Shown here: positions 45,383-56,600 of the stretch, piece after piece
Layout: each line of letters starts with the position of its first letter
Numbering within the stretch: position 1 is the stretch's first letter
Assembly: GCF_033439725.1 (NCBI RefSeq)
Contig: NW_026944386.1
Span: 4,402,001 to 4,466,000 of the forward strand
DNA from: Neurospora tetraspora
Lineage: Eukaryota > Ascomycota > Sordariomycetes > Sordariales > Sordariaceae
Length of the DNA: 64,000 bases
Direction of reading: 5' to 3'
The notes under the pieces: model-generated
Told to the model about the DNA's origin: nothing
Database searches by the model: none
The model's input: only the letters and a program-made list of their open reading frames with translations
Position numbers and translations under genes: made by a program

Positions 45383-48300
45383 ATGGTCGACCGCGGCCTT
45401 CGGTTGCTTTCCCTTGATGGAGGCGGGGTCCGCGGCTTGTCTAGCCTCTTGATTCTTCAGCGGCTTATGATGGAGGCTGCCGAAGACCACAATAAGCCGC
45501 CCAAGCCTTGCGACTACTTTGACATGATTGGCGGTACCAGTACAGGCGGTCTCATTGCGATCATGCTAGGTCGTTGCGCATGAACCATCGAAGATTGCAT
45601 CAGTGCTTACTGCATGCTTGCCGACAAGGTCTTCGAGAAAAAGAGCCATCGAGTTACCCTCAATGGCAAGGTCCAGGGCAGATTCAGCGCTGCCCAGCTT
45701 GAAAAGGTTGTCAAGAAGGTGATCGTCGAGCAAAATTTGAACCAAGACGAATTGTTCAAAGACCCGGCCGATTCTTGCAAGGTGTAAGTTCATTATACCA
45801 ATCTGCCTGTCTTGGTATTATTCATCTGCTAACAACCACGAAGCTTTGTTTGTGCAACAAGCAAAGACGTTCACCAATCCATTGTCTGCTTCACGACTTA
45901 CCCATCTCGTCGCCTTGTCCCACATCTCTATAACTCGACTACCATCTGGCAAGCCTGCCGCGCCACCTCTGCTGCTACGTCCTTTTTCGATCCCATTGCC
46001 ATTGGCCCCATGGGTGAAGAGTTTGTCGATGGCGCTCTTGGATTGAACAATCCTGTCTCTATGCTCTGGACATAGGCTCAAGACGTATGGGGTGACCAGC
46101 TTGAGAAGAATTTGGCGTGTCTGGTATCTATAGGTACAGGAGTTCCTCCATTAACGCCAGTAGGCAACGATCCTGTCGGTATTTATCGAACCTTAAAGGC
46201 GATCGCAACAGAGACCGAACAAACAGCCAATGACTTCCAGAACAACCATAGGACTCTCGATGCAGAGGGGCGCTATTACCGCTTCAATGCTCACGGGATG
46301 GAATCTATTGGGCTTGAGGAGTCTAGGAAGAAGAAGGAAGTTTCTGCAGTGACAAATCATTACCTCAGTTCACCTGAGACTCTTAAGCGGTTGCAGAATT
46401 GCGCAAAGAATCTATCACGAAGAGAGTGTAAGTCTGCCTCGGTGCCCCAAATCGTAGGGTTTCTGGAGGCTCCAGCTTCTAGTCCGGAAACGCGATGCAA
46501 GTCATCTTCTGATATCCACGGGCGCTATTCCTTTTACTAGCTATGATAGTTCATTAGTGTTCTTTTTTTATCACTAAACGAAAATCAATAGCTTTCTTTT
46601 CGGTTCAAGAGATTATCAAACAGCCGTTTCAGGAATGTCACTTCTATTTAACATTACTTATACAACAACGTTTACATTTCACTCTTTAATCCTGGAATGG
46701 TCCTTCCGTGGTTATCACGTCGAAACTTTGCTAACGTATTGCTCTCTCATATAGACTACGGTCCCTATCGGGTCGAATTCTCTCTTCGGGGTATGCCGAC
46801 GTCAAACAACTTCGTGCCTCGACCCTCTGATATTACTGATATTAAGAAATCTCTTCTTCCTTACCACCAGAAAAAACAAGGGTGCAATGTCTTTGTTCTT
46901 CACGGGCTCGGCGGAATTGGGAAAACTCAATTAGCTGTCAACTTTGCACGGCAATACCAAGCTGCCTTCAGCGCCATCTTTTGGCTGGACGGCACATCAG
47001 AAGACAGCCTTAAACAAAGCTTTGCTATTTGTGCAAAGAGGATACCAAAAGACCAGATTCCTGAGAATATCAGAAGTCCAAAAACAGGCGATGAAGTCGA
47101 TCTCAACGATATTGTGGAGCACGTACAAGAGTGGCTCGCAAAAGATGACAATGTCGATTGGCTTTTGATCTTCGATAACGTTGATCTGGATCATACGCAA
47201 GGAAAAATACCGGGCGCTTATGACATTCGAAAGTATCTTCGGAGTGACCACAACGCAGTCCTGATTACATCCCGGTTGTCCAAGCTAGCACAGCTTGGCG
47301 AATCCAAGCGCATTGAATCTGCTGACCCAGACTTGAGTAAGAAAATATTCGAGAAGTGGTACGGGAAGGAACTAAGTGAGCACCCCAGGTTACTACGAGA
47401 CCCAACCCTAAAGCTGATGCTAACGCGCTAATTCAGTGATGGATGATGATGCACAAAAGTTGCTGCATTTATTAGAAGGTCTGCCACTTGCACTCGCGCA
47501 AGCCGCTGCATATATGGGAGAATTAAACCTACATGTCGCTTCGTATATTCGCCTATATGAGCAGCAGTGGGATGAACTCTTCCAGAATACGGACTCTAGC
47601 CTGCTAGACTACGGTAATCGCAGCGTGTGGACGACGTGGACGATATCGTTCAACGCGATCGAAACGAGGGACAAGAACGCTGGGAATCTACTACGGCTTT
47701 GGGCTTTTTTCGACAATAGAGAGATGTGGCACAGTCTACTGCAAGTGGCCAGAAATGACCAGGAGCAGTGGCCCAAATGGCTCCGCGATATAGCATGCAA
47801 CGAGGTTAGGTTTTTCAACATAGCGACACTGCTGCTCCGCTACTCTATGATCGAGGCCCGAGAGTCTGAGCAAAGCAGCTATAGCATGCATCCGGTAGTG
47901 CATAGATGGATGTCGCATATACAAGATGACGCTGGGAAGAGAGTGTTTCTACGGCTAGCGGTAATGTTGATAGGATTTTCAGTGCCCGACCGTACGACTA
48001 AGAATTATTGGGTACTCCAGCGACAGCTTCTCCCTCATGCGGAGAGGTGCTTATGGTGGATGGAAGAATTAAAAGGAGGAGAGTGCAACATTGAAGACAT
48101 TACCATTGGTCATGCAACACATAGCTTGGGCCTTCTCTACTCGAATCAGGGCCGGCTAAAGGAGGCTGAAACGATGTATCAGCGAGCGCTAGAAGGCTAC
48201 GAGAAGGCGCTCGGACCGGATCATACGTCGACTCTCGATACAGTTCACGGCTTGGGCAACCTCTATACGACTCAGGGCCGGCTGAAGGAGGCTGAAGCGA

Positions 48301-48790
48301 TGTATCAGCGGGCGCTAGAAGGCTACGAGAAGGCGCTCGGACCGGATCATACGTCGACTCTCGGTACAGTTAACAACTTGGGCCACCTCTATGAGACTCA
48401 GGGCCGGCTAAAGGAGGCTGAAGCGATGTATCAGCGGGCGCTGTCTGGTTATTCAGCAGTCTTAGGCTCGTCCCACGCGAAATCTCTCCTTGTCGTAAAG
48501 AATATAGCATCTTTACAACTTGCAAAAGGTAGCCTCTCCCTGCAAGAACTAATAATTAAGTTTGCTAACATTTACAATTAGGTTCATCGTTAGAAATCGA
48601 ATCGTCGTTCAATTATTCTTCGGCAGATGAAATTACCTCCACGATAGTTGAAGCTCCGCTTCAATTAGGTTCATCAGCCGCGACTAAGACGTCGTTGTGG
48701 AGGACGCGCTCAAAAATTTGGAATAACTTACGAGATAAGATACGCAGAACCCCTACGAGAACTACGCCATCTGAATCGACGGAAGGCTAA
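45383..48790 (+). pseudogene. Patatin-NB-ARC-TPR NOD-like receptor with a disabled patatin domain
   Basis: Patatin part: the DGGGVRG oxyanion loop and the GGTSTGG nucleophile motif are intact; an in-frame TGA (45581-45583) follows; a normal intron (45784-45843) leads to the catalytic DGA motif (FVDGALGLNNPV), then a TAG (46073-46075). After an acceptor near 46754 come the NB-ARC domain (P-loop GLGGIGKTQLA, LLIFDNVD), an intron (47376-47436), PLALAQAAAY, a helical region, three 42-aa TPR units (GRLKEAEAMYQRALEGYEKA type), another intron (48529-48581) and a basic C-terminus ending at 48790. From the NB-ARC start onward all joins are in phase with no stop. In fungi these receptors couple ligand sensing by TPRs to a lipase effector and act in self/non-self recognition. 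Here the effector cannot be translated in one piece; a shorter NB-ARC-TPR product is possible. Confidence 0.8.
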
Positions 48791-49534
48791 ACATAAAGTT
48801 GGAAATTGCGTTGTGGTAAGGTGACTTAGCTGTTACGCAATGTAGTGACTTTACAAGTTCCTGCAACAAGTAGCCAAGGGTCTGTTTCGGGTTTGTGAAG
48901 GTTGACGATGAGGCAGCCAGGATAATGTATGCCTAGCCCACCTCATGGCCTCAGCTGGGCTTGGCGAGAGCGAAGGTGATAAAAAGGTTTCGAGAAACGG
49001 CGTCGTTTTTGCCTGAGTCATCCAAACCCCTGTTAAACACTACTGCCATAGATAATCTTCCGAAGGATTGATTGATTAAAGAGATGCGAGAAAAGAACGA
49101 GCAAACGCCATTTCTCAGCCCGGAACGGGAACCTGTCCCAACTTTTCTCTTGTGCCTACGTATGAAACGAGTTAGAAGGGGAATATTCAACACCTTATGG
49201 AGCACCTGACACTTCAATAAACGGACTATTGGCTTCCGAAGCGAACGTCCAAGTTGTCGGAGCTGGATTTGTTCCACTAGAAGGCGAACACAACCAAGCA
49301 CATCCTGGGCATCTTTTCATTACGCGATTCTATGGATCAATTGCGTTCACGATGGTGTTTATGGCACCTATCGTACAAGATTCGCAGTGCTGATTTGCGT
49401 GTTCGGGATTCGAGTCCCGCTAACTGTACCACGAGGGACTTGATTAAGAACAAAAACTGGCAGAAAAAAATAATAATACAGCTACGGTTGATACTGCTTA
49501 CTTTGAACGCAATGTCCAGCCTTATGAGACTACC
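48791..49534. other. Intergenic region
   Basis: Only a decayed tRNA B-box-like sequence (about 49409-49425) stands out; no tRNA can be folded around it. Confidence 0.35.
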
Positions 49535-51727
49535 CTATATACCATCCTCGGGCTGAATGGGTGTCAGAAACTTAATGAGGTCTTCGTTGGGTAGGTTTTG
49601 CAGTTCGCTAAGCTGTCTCCTTTGGAACAATCTTTCTTTGAACTCTCCTTCACCCCAAACAGAGAGTAGAAACTCATTGCCCACCTCACTCAACAACATT
49701 AGGCTTTCATACCGAGCAATGGTGGCACGGAAGGTCTCGAGGTCTTTGTTCGAAAACCTCGTCAAAGCTCTTAACGTGAACCCACTACCAAACCCAAGGG
49801 GTAAAAAGCAGAGAAGCCCATTGTATCCTTCTACCATCTTCATGATCTTCCGAGCCTCAGATATTTCCCTCGCGAATGCCTTCCGCGCTTTAGGAGTGTC
49901 TTCGATGCCACGACCTGCTAACACAGCTGATATACAACTTCCGCTTGCTCGATGTCGATGTTGATTTTCTTTCATGACTTTGGAAAGCCGAAAACTGGCT
50001 GACATGCCCAAAACGGTGTACAAAATACTGAGATTTTGTGCTTTTCGTCGTAGATTATCGTAGTGCCTAGCAGTTGACAACTCGTCCGTAGGCTTTCTCA
50101 AGGCGAACGAGCTTTTCAATGTGACGTCCGCACTGTCCCAAGCGTATACGATTGACATGAATCGCAAGAGCGCACCATTGTCTATCGTTAGGCTTGCGAG
50201 TTGACGACCTGATTCGATATCGGTATCGGTATTAGTATCCTTCGTGTTGCTGTCAACTTTGATTTGGGCATCACCGCAACCGACACTGATAGCGGCGTCA
50301 GTGTCATTGTCGCTGTTCTGATTGCCATTCTCGTTGTTACCATGCTCTTGGTACTTGTCTTGCCCTTGGTCCTGCTCCTCATCCTGCTCCTCGTCCTGCT
50401 TCTCGTCCTGCTCTTCGTTTTCTTCATAGTCCCTCCCTTTAGTATCGTTATTGCCGACAACATTGCTAATATCTCGAGACTGACCAAAATTCTGCCTTTT
50501 GCTGTGTAGTAGAAAGGTGGCGTTTAATTTCCGTTTCTTGGTGGGGGGCCCATGGGAAAGCTTTTTGAGGTTGCCATGGGACAGACCGTAGAACCCGTCT
50601 TCTGGACAAACAACCCATCCACGCGGAATTGCTTCTTCACTAAGCAAAGTGAAATTGGTTGCTATAGCAAGAGACGGGGTTTGATTGATAACTGCGTGAT
50701 ATTGTCGTGGTCGTGTTATAACCAGGTCGCCGGGGCCAGCGCGAATAATATCGAACTTGATTTCTTCTTCGAGTAGCCTCTTCGGACTTACCATGATATT
50801 CAGATGCCGTACAGACTGGTCGCATTTGTGGAGCGCCCATTTGGTCGCAAGCATCCTTTCAAATTTGGTAGTATCATTCGGGTCGATCATTATCCAGAGC
50901 TTCCACCCAAAAATATTGAGGTTATAGGAGCGCAATTGGGCATCCTCACAGTGGAAAGCAGTCCCTGAGCCACGCTCGCCCATGTGCATGTACAAGGTAT
51001 TGATTCCAGGGAGGTCGCCGAGTATCGAAAGTGCGCCGGATGGGAAAAGCGAAGCAAGTGGTGTTCCAGAGGTATCAATAGGCCCGACGTAGTAGGGCAT
51101 GGTGTTTTGAGGAGGGGATTCAACAATGTCCTGAAGGAATTGCTTGGCCTCGTCATCTGTGAGCGGGTTGAGGTCGAAATCGAAATTGATGGGAGTCATT
51201 GTTTTCGAGTGAGAAAGGTATAGCCGTGAAAACCCGTCATCGTCCCGATTGTGTTGGACTGCGAATTGATTATGATCCAGCAATGGTAGAGTTCGTTTAG
51301 TAAGATCTTTCCAATCAATACCCAAGTCTGCGATGGACACGCAGACTTTCCCACGGAAATGGGGATCTGTTTCGAGTTTGTGAAGGTTGGCGATGAGATT
51401 GAGTCCGAGGTCGTCTTTAGTTAATGGCTTGAAGGTATGATGTCCGATCTTGTCAAGATTTGGGATAGGATGAGGACCGGTGGTATTGATTAAATATCGT
51501 ATCGATGGTAGGGATATTGAGGATGTTGAGGATTTGGTTGTTAATTCGTTGAGCTTGTTGTCGATGCGATTTAATACCTCAAGAACTTGTTGGATGGCGC
51601 TCGAGATGACGTCGGTTTGAGTAGAGGAAGAAGAGGGAGTGGATTTTTGCAAATTGGTTTCAGCAAAATTGCAAAGGTGTTGGATTTGGAGTTTGATTGA
51701 TTCAATTTCGCTCTTAAGCGCCTCCAT
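49535..51727 (-). CDS. JmjC-domain protein with N-terminal coiled coil and acidic repeat
   Basis: Single-exon frame of 730 aa. The N-terminus (about 1-65) is a heptad-rich coiled coil. A JmjC fold spans about 215-375: YMHMGERGSGTAFHCED contains the HxE metal pair and GPGDLVITRPRQYHAVINQ has the distal His, so all three Fe(II) ligands of a 2-oxoglutarate oxygenase are present. SYNLNIFGWKLW fits the co-substrate strand. A low-complexity (E/Q)DEEQ tract follows (about 425-460), then an uncharacterised helical C-terminal half. JmjC proteins demethylate histones or hydroxylate proteins; no PHD, JmjN or other reader is visible. The gene is intact although surrounded by repeats and pseudogenes. Function in this genome is unknown. 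Confidence 0.8.
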   Translation of the reverse strand: MEALKSEIESIKLQIQHLCNFAETNLQKSTPSSSSTQTDVISSAIQQVLEVLNRIDNKLNELTTKSSTSSISLPSIRYLINTTGPHPIPNLDKIGHHTFKPLTKDDLGLNLIANLHKLETDPHFRGKVCVSIADLGIDWKDLTKRTLPLLDHNQFAVQHNRDDDGFSRLYLSHSKTMTPINFDFDLNPLTDDEAKQFLQDIVESPPQNTMPYYVGPIDTSGTPLASLFPSGALSILGDLPGINTLYMHMGERGSGTAFHCEDAQLRSYNLNIFGWKLWIMIDPNDTTKFERMLATKWALHKCDQSVRHLNIMVSPKRLLEEEIKFDIIRAGPGDLVITRPRQYHAVINQTPSLAIATNFTLLSEEAIPRGWVVCPEDGFYGLSHGNLKKLSHGPPTKKRKLNATFLLHSKRQNFGQSRDISNVVGNNDTKGRDYEENEEQDEKQDEEQDEEQDQGQDKYQEHGNNENGNQNSDNDTDAAISVGCGDAQIKVDSNTKDTNTDTDIESGRQLASLTIDNGALLRFMSIVYAWDSADVTLKSSFALRKPTDELSTARHYDNLRRKAQNLSILYTVLGMSASFRLSKVMKENQHRHRASGSCISAVLAGRGIEDTPKARKAFAREISEARKIMKMVEGYNGLLCFLPLGFGSGFTLRALTRFSNKDLETFRATIARYESLMLLSEVGNEFLLSVWGEGEFKERLFQRRQLSELQNLPNEDLIKFLTPIQPEDGI

Positions 51728-51846
51728 TTTGAAACGGCTGGAATTAAGAACGGAAGAAAGGACGATGGTTGTATGTAGTGGGAAGATGCGGAGATTGTGT
51801 TGACGTGAAAAGAGTGAAGCAAAGAATTTAGCGACAAGGGTGCCAA

Positions 51847-51884
51847 GCCTTTTTGTCGGTCCGGACCGATAAAAAGGCTTGACA
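51847..51884. repeat. Hairpin upstream of the JmjC gene
   Basis: CAAGCCTTTTTGTCGGTCC and its near-exact reverse complement GGACCGATAAAAAGGCTTG abut, giving a stem of about 18 bp with one mismatch. Possibly a solo foldback; role unknown. Confidence 0.75.
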
Positions 51885-52124
51885 AACCTGCAAATGTCGC
51901 TCCTACCGGTAATAATAAACGCCGCTGCTGAGTGGGTAGATTAGACCGTCCCATTCAGGCAGCAGGATGTGGGGCAGCTCTTATCGATTGGCTGAAAGTT
52001 GCGTACGGGGGAGTTGGTTAGGGCTGCGAAACAGGGAGATGCCTGTAGAGGGGGCGGCGTTCGACGAGCCAACCATAGCTCTAAGGATCCGAAGCCGGCA
52101 GCCTGCAACTCCACTTAGAGTATG

Positions 52125-52318
52125 TGTTGGAGGTGTCCCGTGTCACGTGCGGCCAGCCATGGCTCCCTTCTCCCTTCACTGGCCATGGCCCCACCGCACA
52201 GGGACCTCCCTTGCCTTACTTTTAGACCTCCAGACTTTACACACAGTCTGACCTCTACTCTACTCAATACATCACCATCATCATTGATTCGTTCGTTGTC
52301 GTTCAGCCTATTCACAAG
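52125..52318. repeat. Copy 2 of the ~200-bp inverted dispersed repeat
   Basis: Reverse complement of 42023-42222 with about 90% identity. Confidence 0.8.
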
Positions 52319-53020
52319 AACACTGTGTTTTCTCGAGGTTATGAGGGAGCATAGGGCTCTGTGTTGTCACCTTGTTAGGCGCGAGATGGCTGGCGGCTTC
52401 CTCCCAATTACACGCCAATTACCCAAACGACATCTCTTTTTGAGGCTGGGCATTCATGGACCCGGAAGGTTCAGGGCGCCAAATCAATTGCCTGGGTTGG
52501 GCGAGGGTCGTGGCTTTCTGTCACGGGGTCTACAGGGTTGGCAATAGTGTACCAAGCAGCGGGCGTGGCGCGGGTAGGGCTGTAAATCCGAGTGGAACCT
52601 GCAGATTGCAGTAGAGCCTAGGCTGCCAGTGCTGTCAACAACCAAGCCGTTGCGATAACCAGTGTCCTTGAGCGGACAATGCATTGATGCCTTACTTTTC
52701 ATTTCCTTTGGGACCTGTGGGCGCATGGAACCGACGCCAAACGGCGATCGCACCGACAGTAAGACATAAAGCAGCTGTTCATACTGCCAAAGAAATGCTT
52801 TCGTTGAAGTCCAAGGTTCAGCTACCGGAAGAGGAACTTGTACGGCCGCGACTGAGAATTGTGCTAGTATACCCATACCGCGGATATTGCGCTTTGACAA
52901 ACGTTAACGGGGCTAGCCGCAGTGTCAGGACGGTCAACTTTTTTCTCGTAATCCGCCCAATTATATTCATCTTTTTAGCGCCGGCTCCCCACTCACTATA
53001 ATGCCTCCGTCCGAACGATA

Positions 53021-53095
53021 TGGATACGGGAGGTTGTTGTTCAGTTTTTTGACCCTACCACGTGATTAAAAGACCCGGTTCATATCCTTCCGACT
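53021..53095. repeat. Copy 2 of the second inverted dispersed repeat
   Basis: Reverse-complement match of 44095-44171. Confidence 0.7.
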
Positions 53096-53650
53096 CCGAT
53101 AGATAAGCTACCATATCGCCAGACTAGTAGTTGGGTCGGTGACGACCAGCGAATCCCAGGTGTTGTATGTTCTTTTTTTTTTTGGTGTTTTTGCCTTGGA
53201 TTCTTTTTTGGTCGCTGGACAAAGGCTTATCTTATCGCATCTCCGGCAGGCAGCTCGGGAGGCATCTGAGATCTGACAATGAACCGAGCAAACAGGAAGT
53301 CGTCCACGAGAAGATGCAGAGCAACTTGAACTCTCGAGAGTCCAGACAGCTTTTCATCGCCGCCTTGTGTTTATTCTCATCGCGCACTTCATGGCAGCCC
53401 TGTGATGTTCAATAACGGCGAAGTGAAGCGGACGTGAAGTCGTAGGTGAGGAAGTCGGGACCTCTCACGTGCCTCTGACGCACAGACCATCCCTAACACC
53501 TCTCGCTTGAACAAAGTCCACAATGACGGACATCACCACGTGCAAATTGTCAAATTCAAGGGTGGTTTTAGCTATACTATATGGAGGTTAGCGCTCTAGG
53601 CACCTGATATTGCCTGATTTCTAGGCATATTTGGGTTACCCCAGCACCCT

Positions 53651-56600
53651 CCATACTTTGTAAGCGAGTTAGTCATATACACTCTTCAATTGATTAATTC
53701 TGTACCATTATATTTAATAATTAATAGTCTAATTTGCGTATTTATATTTAACGCTACAATTATCGATTACAAATAATATTCCTATAAAATTAATAACGTT
53801 AGTTATATTTTTATTAAAGGAATTTACCGATAAGGTTATTACGGTTATCCTTAATATCCCTACCGATTGGTCTAGCTGGTATAAAGCTTTTAAAAGACTC
53901 GTTGGTAGTAATTAGAATTTTAGTAATTAGCTACTTAAGGGAGGACTTATAATTTAGAGGGTTCTACCCCTAAGGCCGGAAGATTTCTTCCTCACTAAGT
54001 AAGTAAAGAACTGCCTTCTAGCAGTAAAGAAGGAGTTTATTAAATTTAATAGAGGAATCCGGGTTAAGAAGGCTATAACTATAATTATAATAATTACTAC
54101 TACTATAATTATTAATACGAATGGTATTATTATTAAATTATTATTACTAGTTAATTCTAGGAAGAAGTTACCGCTAACGCTAATAAAAACAATAAGGAAG
54201 GAAGTTTAAGAGAAGAAAATAAAGAAGAAGAAAAGGAGGATAATAAATATTACATTAAATAGAATATTAGGGAGGATATAATTATTAACCCTTTTACCGA
54301 TTTAATAGTTATTAGGAAAATAGCGTACGATTAAGTTAATAATACGTACAACATTCATTATAAATATTAGAAAGATTTTAACAACGCTAATACCCGAATT
54401 CGTAATTAGATAAATACCTATATTACTGCTTATTATACCGAAACTTTATTTAAATAGGATAAATTTACCCGCGATTGGCTTAGAGAGATTAAGAATTAAA
54501 TTAATTATCGATTTATTAACTAAATTAATAAAGTTCGTCGAAATCATTAAGCGTTTATTAAAGAAATTATAAAGAAGTAACTTAAGGATTTCAAAAAGTA
54601 GTTATCCGACTAGGAAATCCTTATTATAAATAGGAAGAGATTTAGAATTAATGAAACAATTTCCCCTACTTTATAATTTAACGACTTTATTGATATAGTC
54701 CGTAAATATAAACTTATTTAAATTAGTAATTTTTAAAAGTTCCATAACGAATTCGAAGAGATATCTTTAAAATATAAGGACGTATCCGCTAATTTTAAAA
54801 ACGTTAATATATTAAAACGTACTATACTATTAATTAATTCTAAAGAAATTGAAATTTGTAGCGTTCAAAGTATTAGCTGCTTTAATTCTTAAGAGTTTGC
54901 GTTTAATAAAAAACACGCTCTTAATTCTAATTGTAAAAAGAAATAGATGGTAAAAGTAAGGAAGAAATATAGTATAAATAAATACATAAAAGATTCTTTA
55001 TAGCCGAAAAAGAGAGGAAGCATTACGTCGATTTATAAAATTTATAAGCGAAGTCTTTACTTAAAAATATACTACTAATATTTAATGTTTAAAATTAAAG
55101 ATAATTCTAAATAGAAATTAAGCGGCCCTGTTTATAAATTTATTAATAAAAAATTTTAAAAAGAATCTTAAAATTAGTAAAGAGGTTAAGAATGCTAGGA
55201 ATTAAATATAGGACCGCTTTATTACTTTTATATAAATTATTATTTCGAAAAATTAAAGGAGATGAGAAATTAATATTTATAATTTAATATTTCTTATTAA
55301 ATAAAGTATTTTTAATACGAGTAGCGGTAAGGATAATATTTACTTACTTAAGAATTTTATGATCCTCAATTCCGGGGCTTTTATTTATATTTTTAAGAAA
55401 ATTAATTATTTTTCTTCATTTCCGATAACGTCCTTAAAGGATTGGATTTAGGCTAGTAAATCTTGAATACTTATTAAGGGTTTTAAGACTATTAATATAA
55501 AAATATGAGAAACTCTATTTGTATGGCTATGTTTCTCTATCTGTACCGTACCCCATCCTATCCGACTAATCAAAAGTGTTGCATTCCCCCTCTCCGCTTT
55601 TTAAGCGCATTCGCATTCCCAATAGGATATTTGTAATTCCTAACAGCGCATTCGCATTCCCGACAGGACATTCGCGCTCCCGACAAGGCATTTACACCTC
55701 AGAAAAGTATAGTCGCTATCGTAAATCAATTGCAGTCGCTGTCGCATGTTATATTTCTATTCGCATATTAATTTTCTTCGTCATTTCAATCGCTTTCGAG
55801 GAAGAAATGCCTTGTCGGGCATGGAGTTTGGAAGGCCCTGTCGGGATTGCGAATGCGCTGTTCGGGGCTGTGAATGCCCTGTCGGGAATGCGAATGCGCT
55901 GTTTGGGAGCTACGAATGCCCTATTCGAGGTCACGAATGCCCTATCGCGGTCCGGGTGGGGGTAGGGTTAGGGATATATATGGTGAAAAAAGTGGGTTAC
56001 GGTACAAATAGAGAAACATGGCCGTACAAATAGAGTTTCTCAAAAATATAGGGAGAGAAGGGAATTTAAGGCTATAATTAAAAAAAAGTAACCTTCTACC
56101 CTAATTTTGCTATAAATCTTATATTATTATGCCTACTTCGAAAGTAAAATTTTTATTAAAATTACAAACCCCTTTAGTAATTACTTCCGTCGGCCAAATA
56201 GTTTACTCTTTTATTTCCTTTAAGAAATTTATTATTAAACGGTCTTTAAATACCTACCCCTTTCCTTTAATTACGCTGCTTTCTATATTCGTCGAAATTG
56301 CTTTAATTCCTTTATTTATCACAAAGCTAGCCTATAATGTGGTTGTACTACACTGACTGCATATGTACTATGCTAGAGCTGGTACTATAGCCCAGAGCTA
56401 TATATTTATATATTAATTATATGCTTTAGTTATATACAACTTTACGTACGCATATACGGATTGGCTTACTTAGGCTCTCGCTTATATAGTTAGTCTTCTA
56501 CGTATACTTCCCTTTCTTTCCTTCGTATAATAACGTATATTTTACCCTACCCCTAACGGTGCCTTTTCACCCTATAATAATTTATTATACTTAATTATTG

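Larger units (their letters stand above)
51728..53650. other. Gene-poor stretch with the second copies of two repeats
   Basis: No supported gene. Near 51844-51883 the sequence CAAGCCTTTTTGTCGGTCCGGACCGATAAAAAGGCTTG is a perfect hairpin (CAAGCCTTTTT and CGGTCCGG core) just upstream of the JmjC gene. Repeat copies are at 52125-52318 and 53021-53095. Confidence 0.4.

Noticed and set aside
49380-49440. tRNA gene
   Set aside because: A B-box-like GATTCGAGTCC is present, but the stem has an A-C mismatch and no matching acceptor stem or anticodon arm can be found upstream.
42000-53100. A single large inversion or giant palindrome
   Set aside because: Repeat order is A-B-A'-B', not A-B-B'-A', and the sequence between is unrelated.
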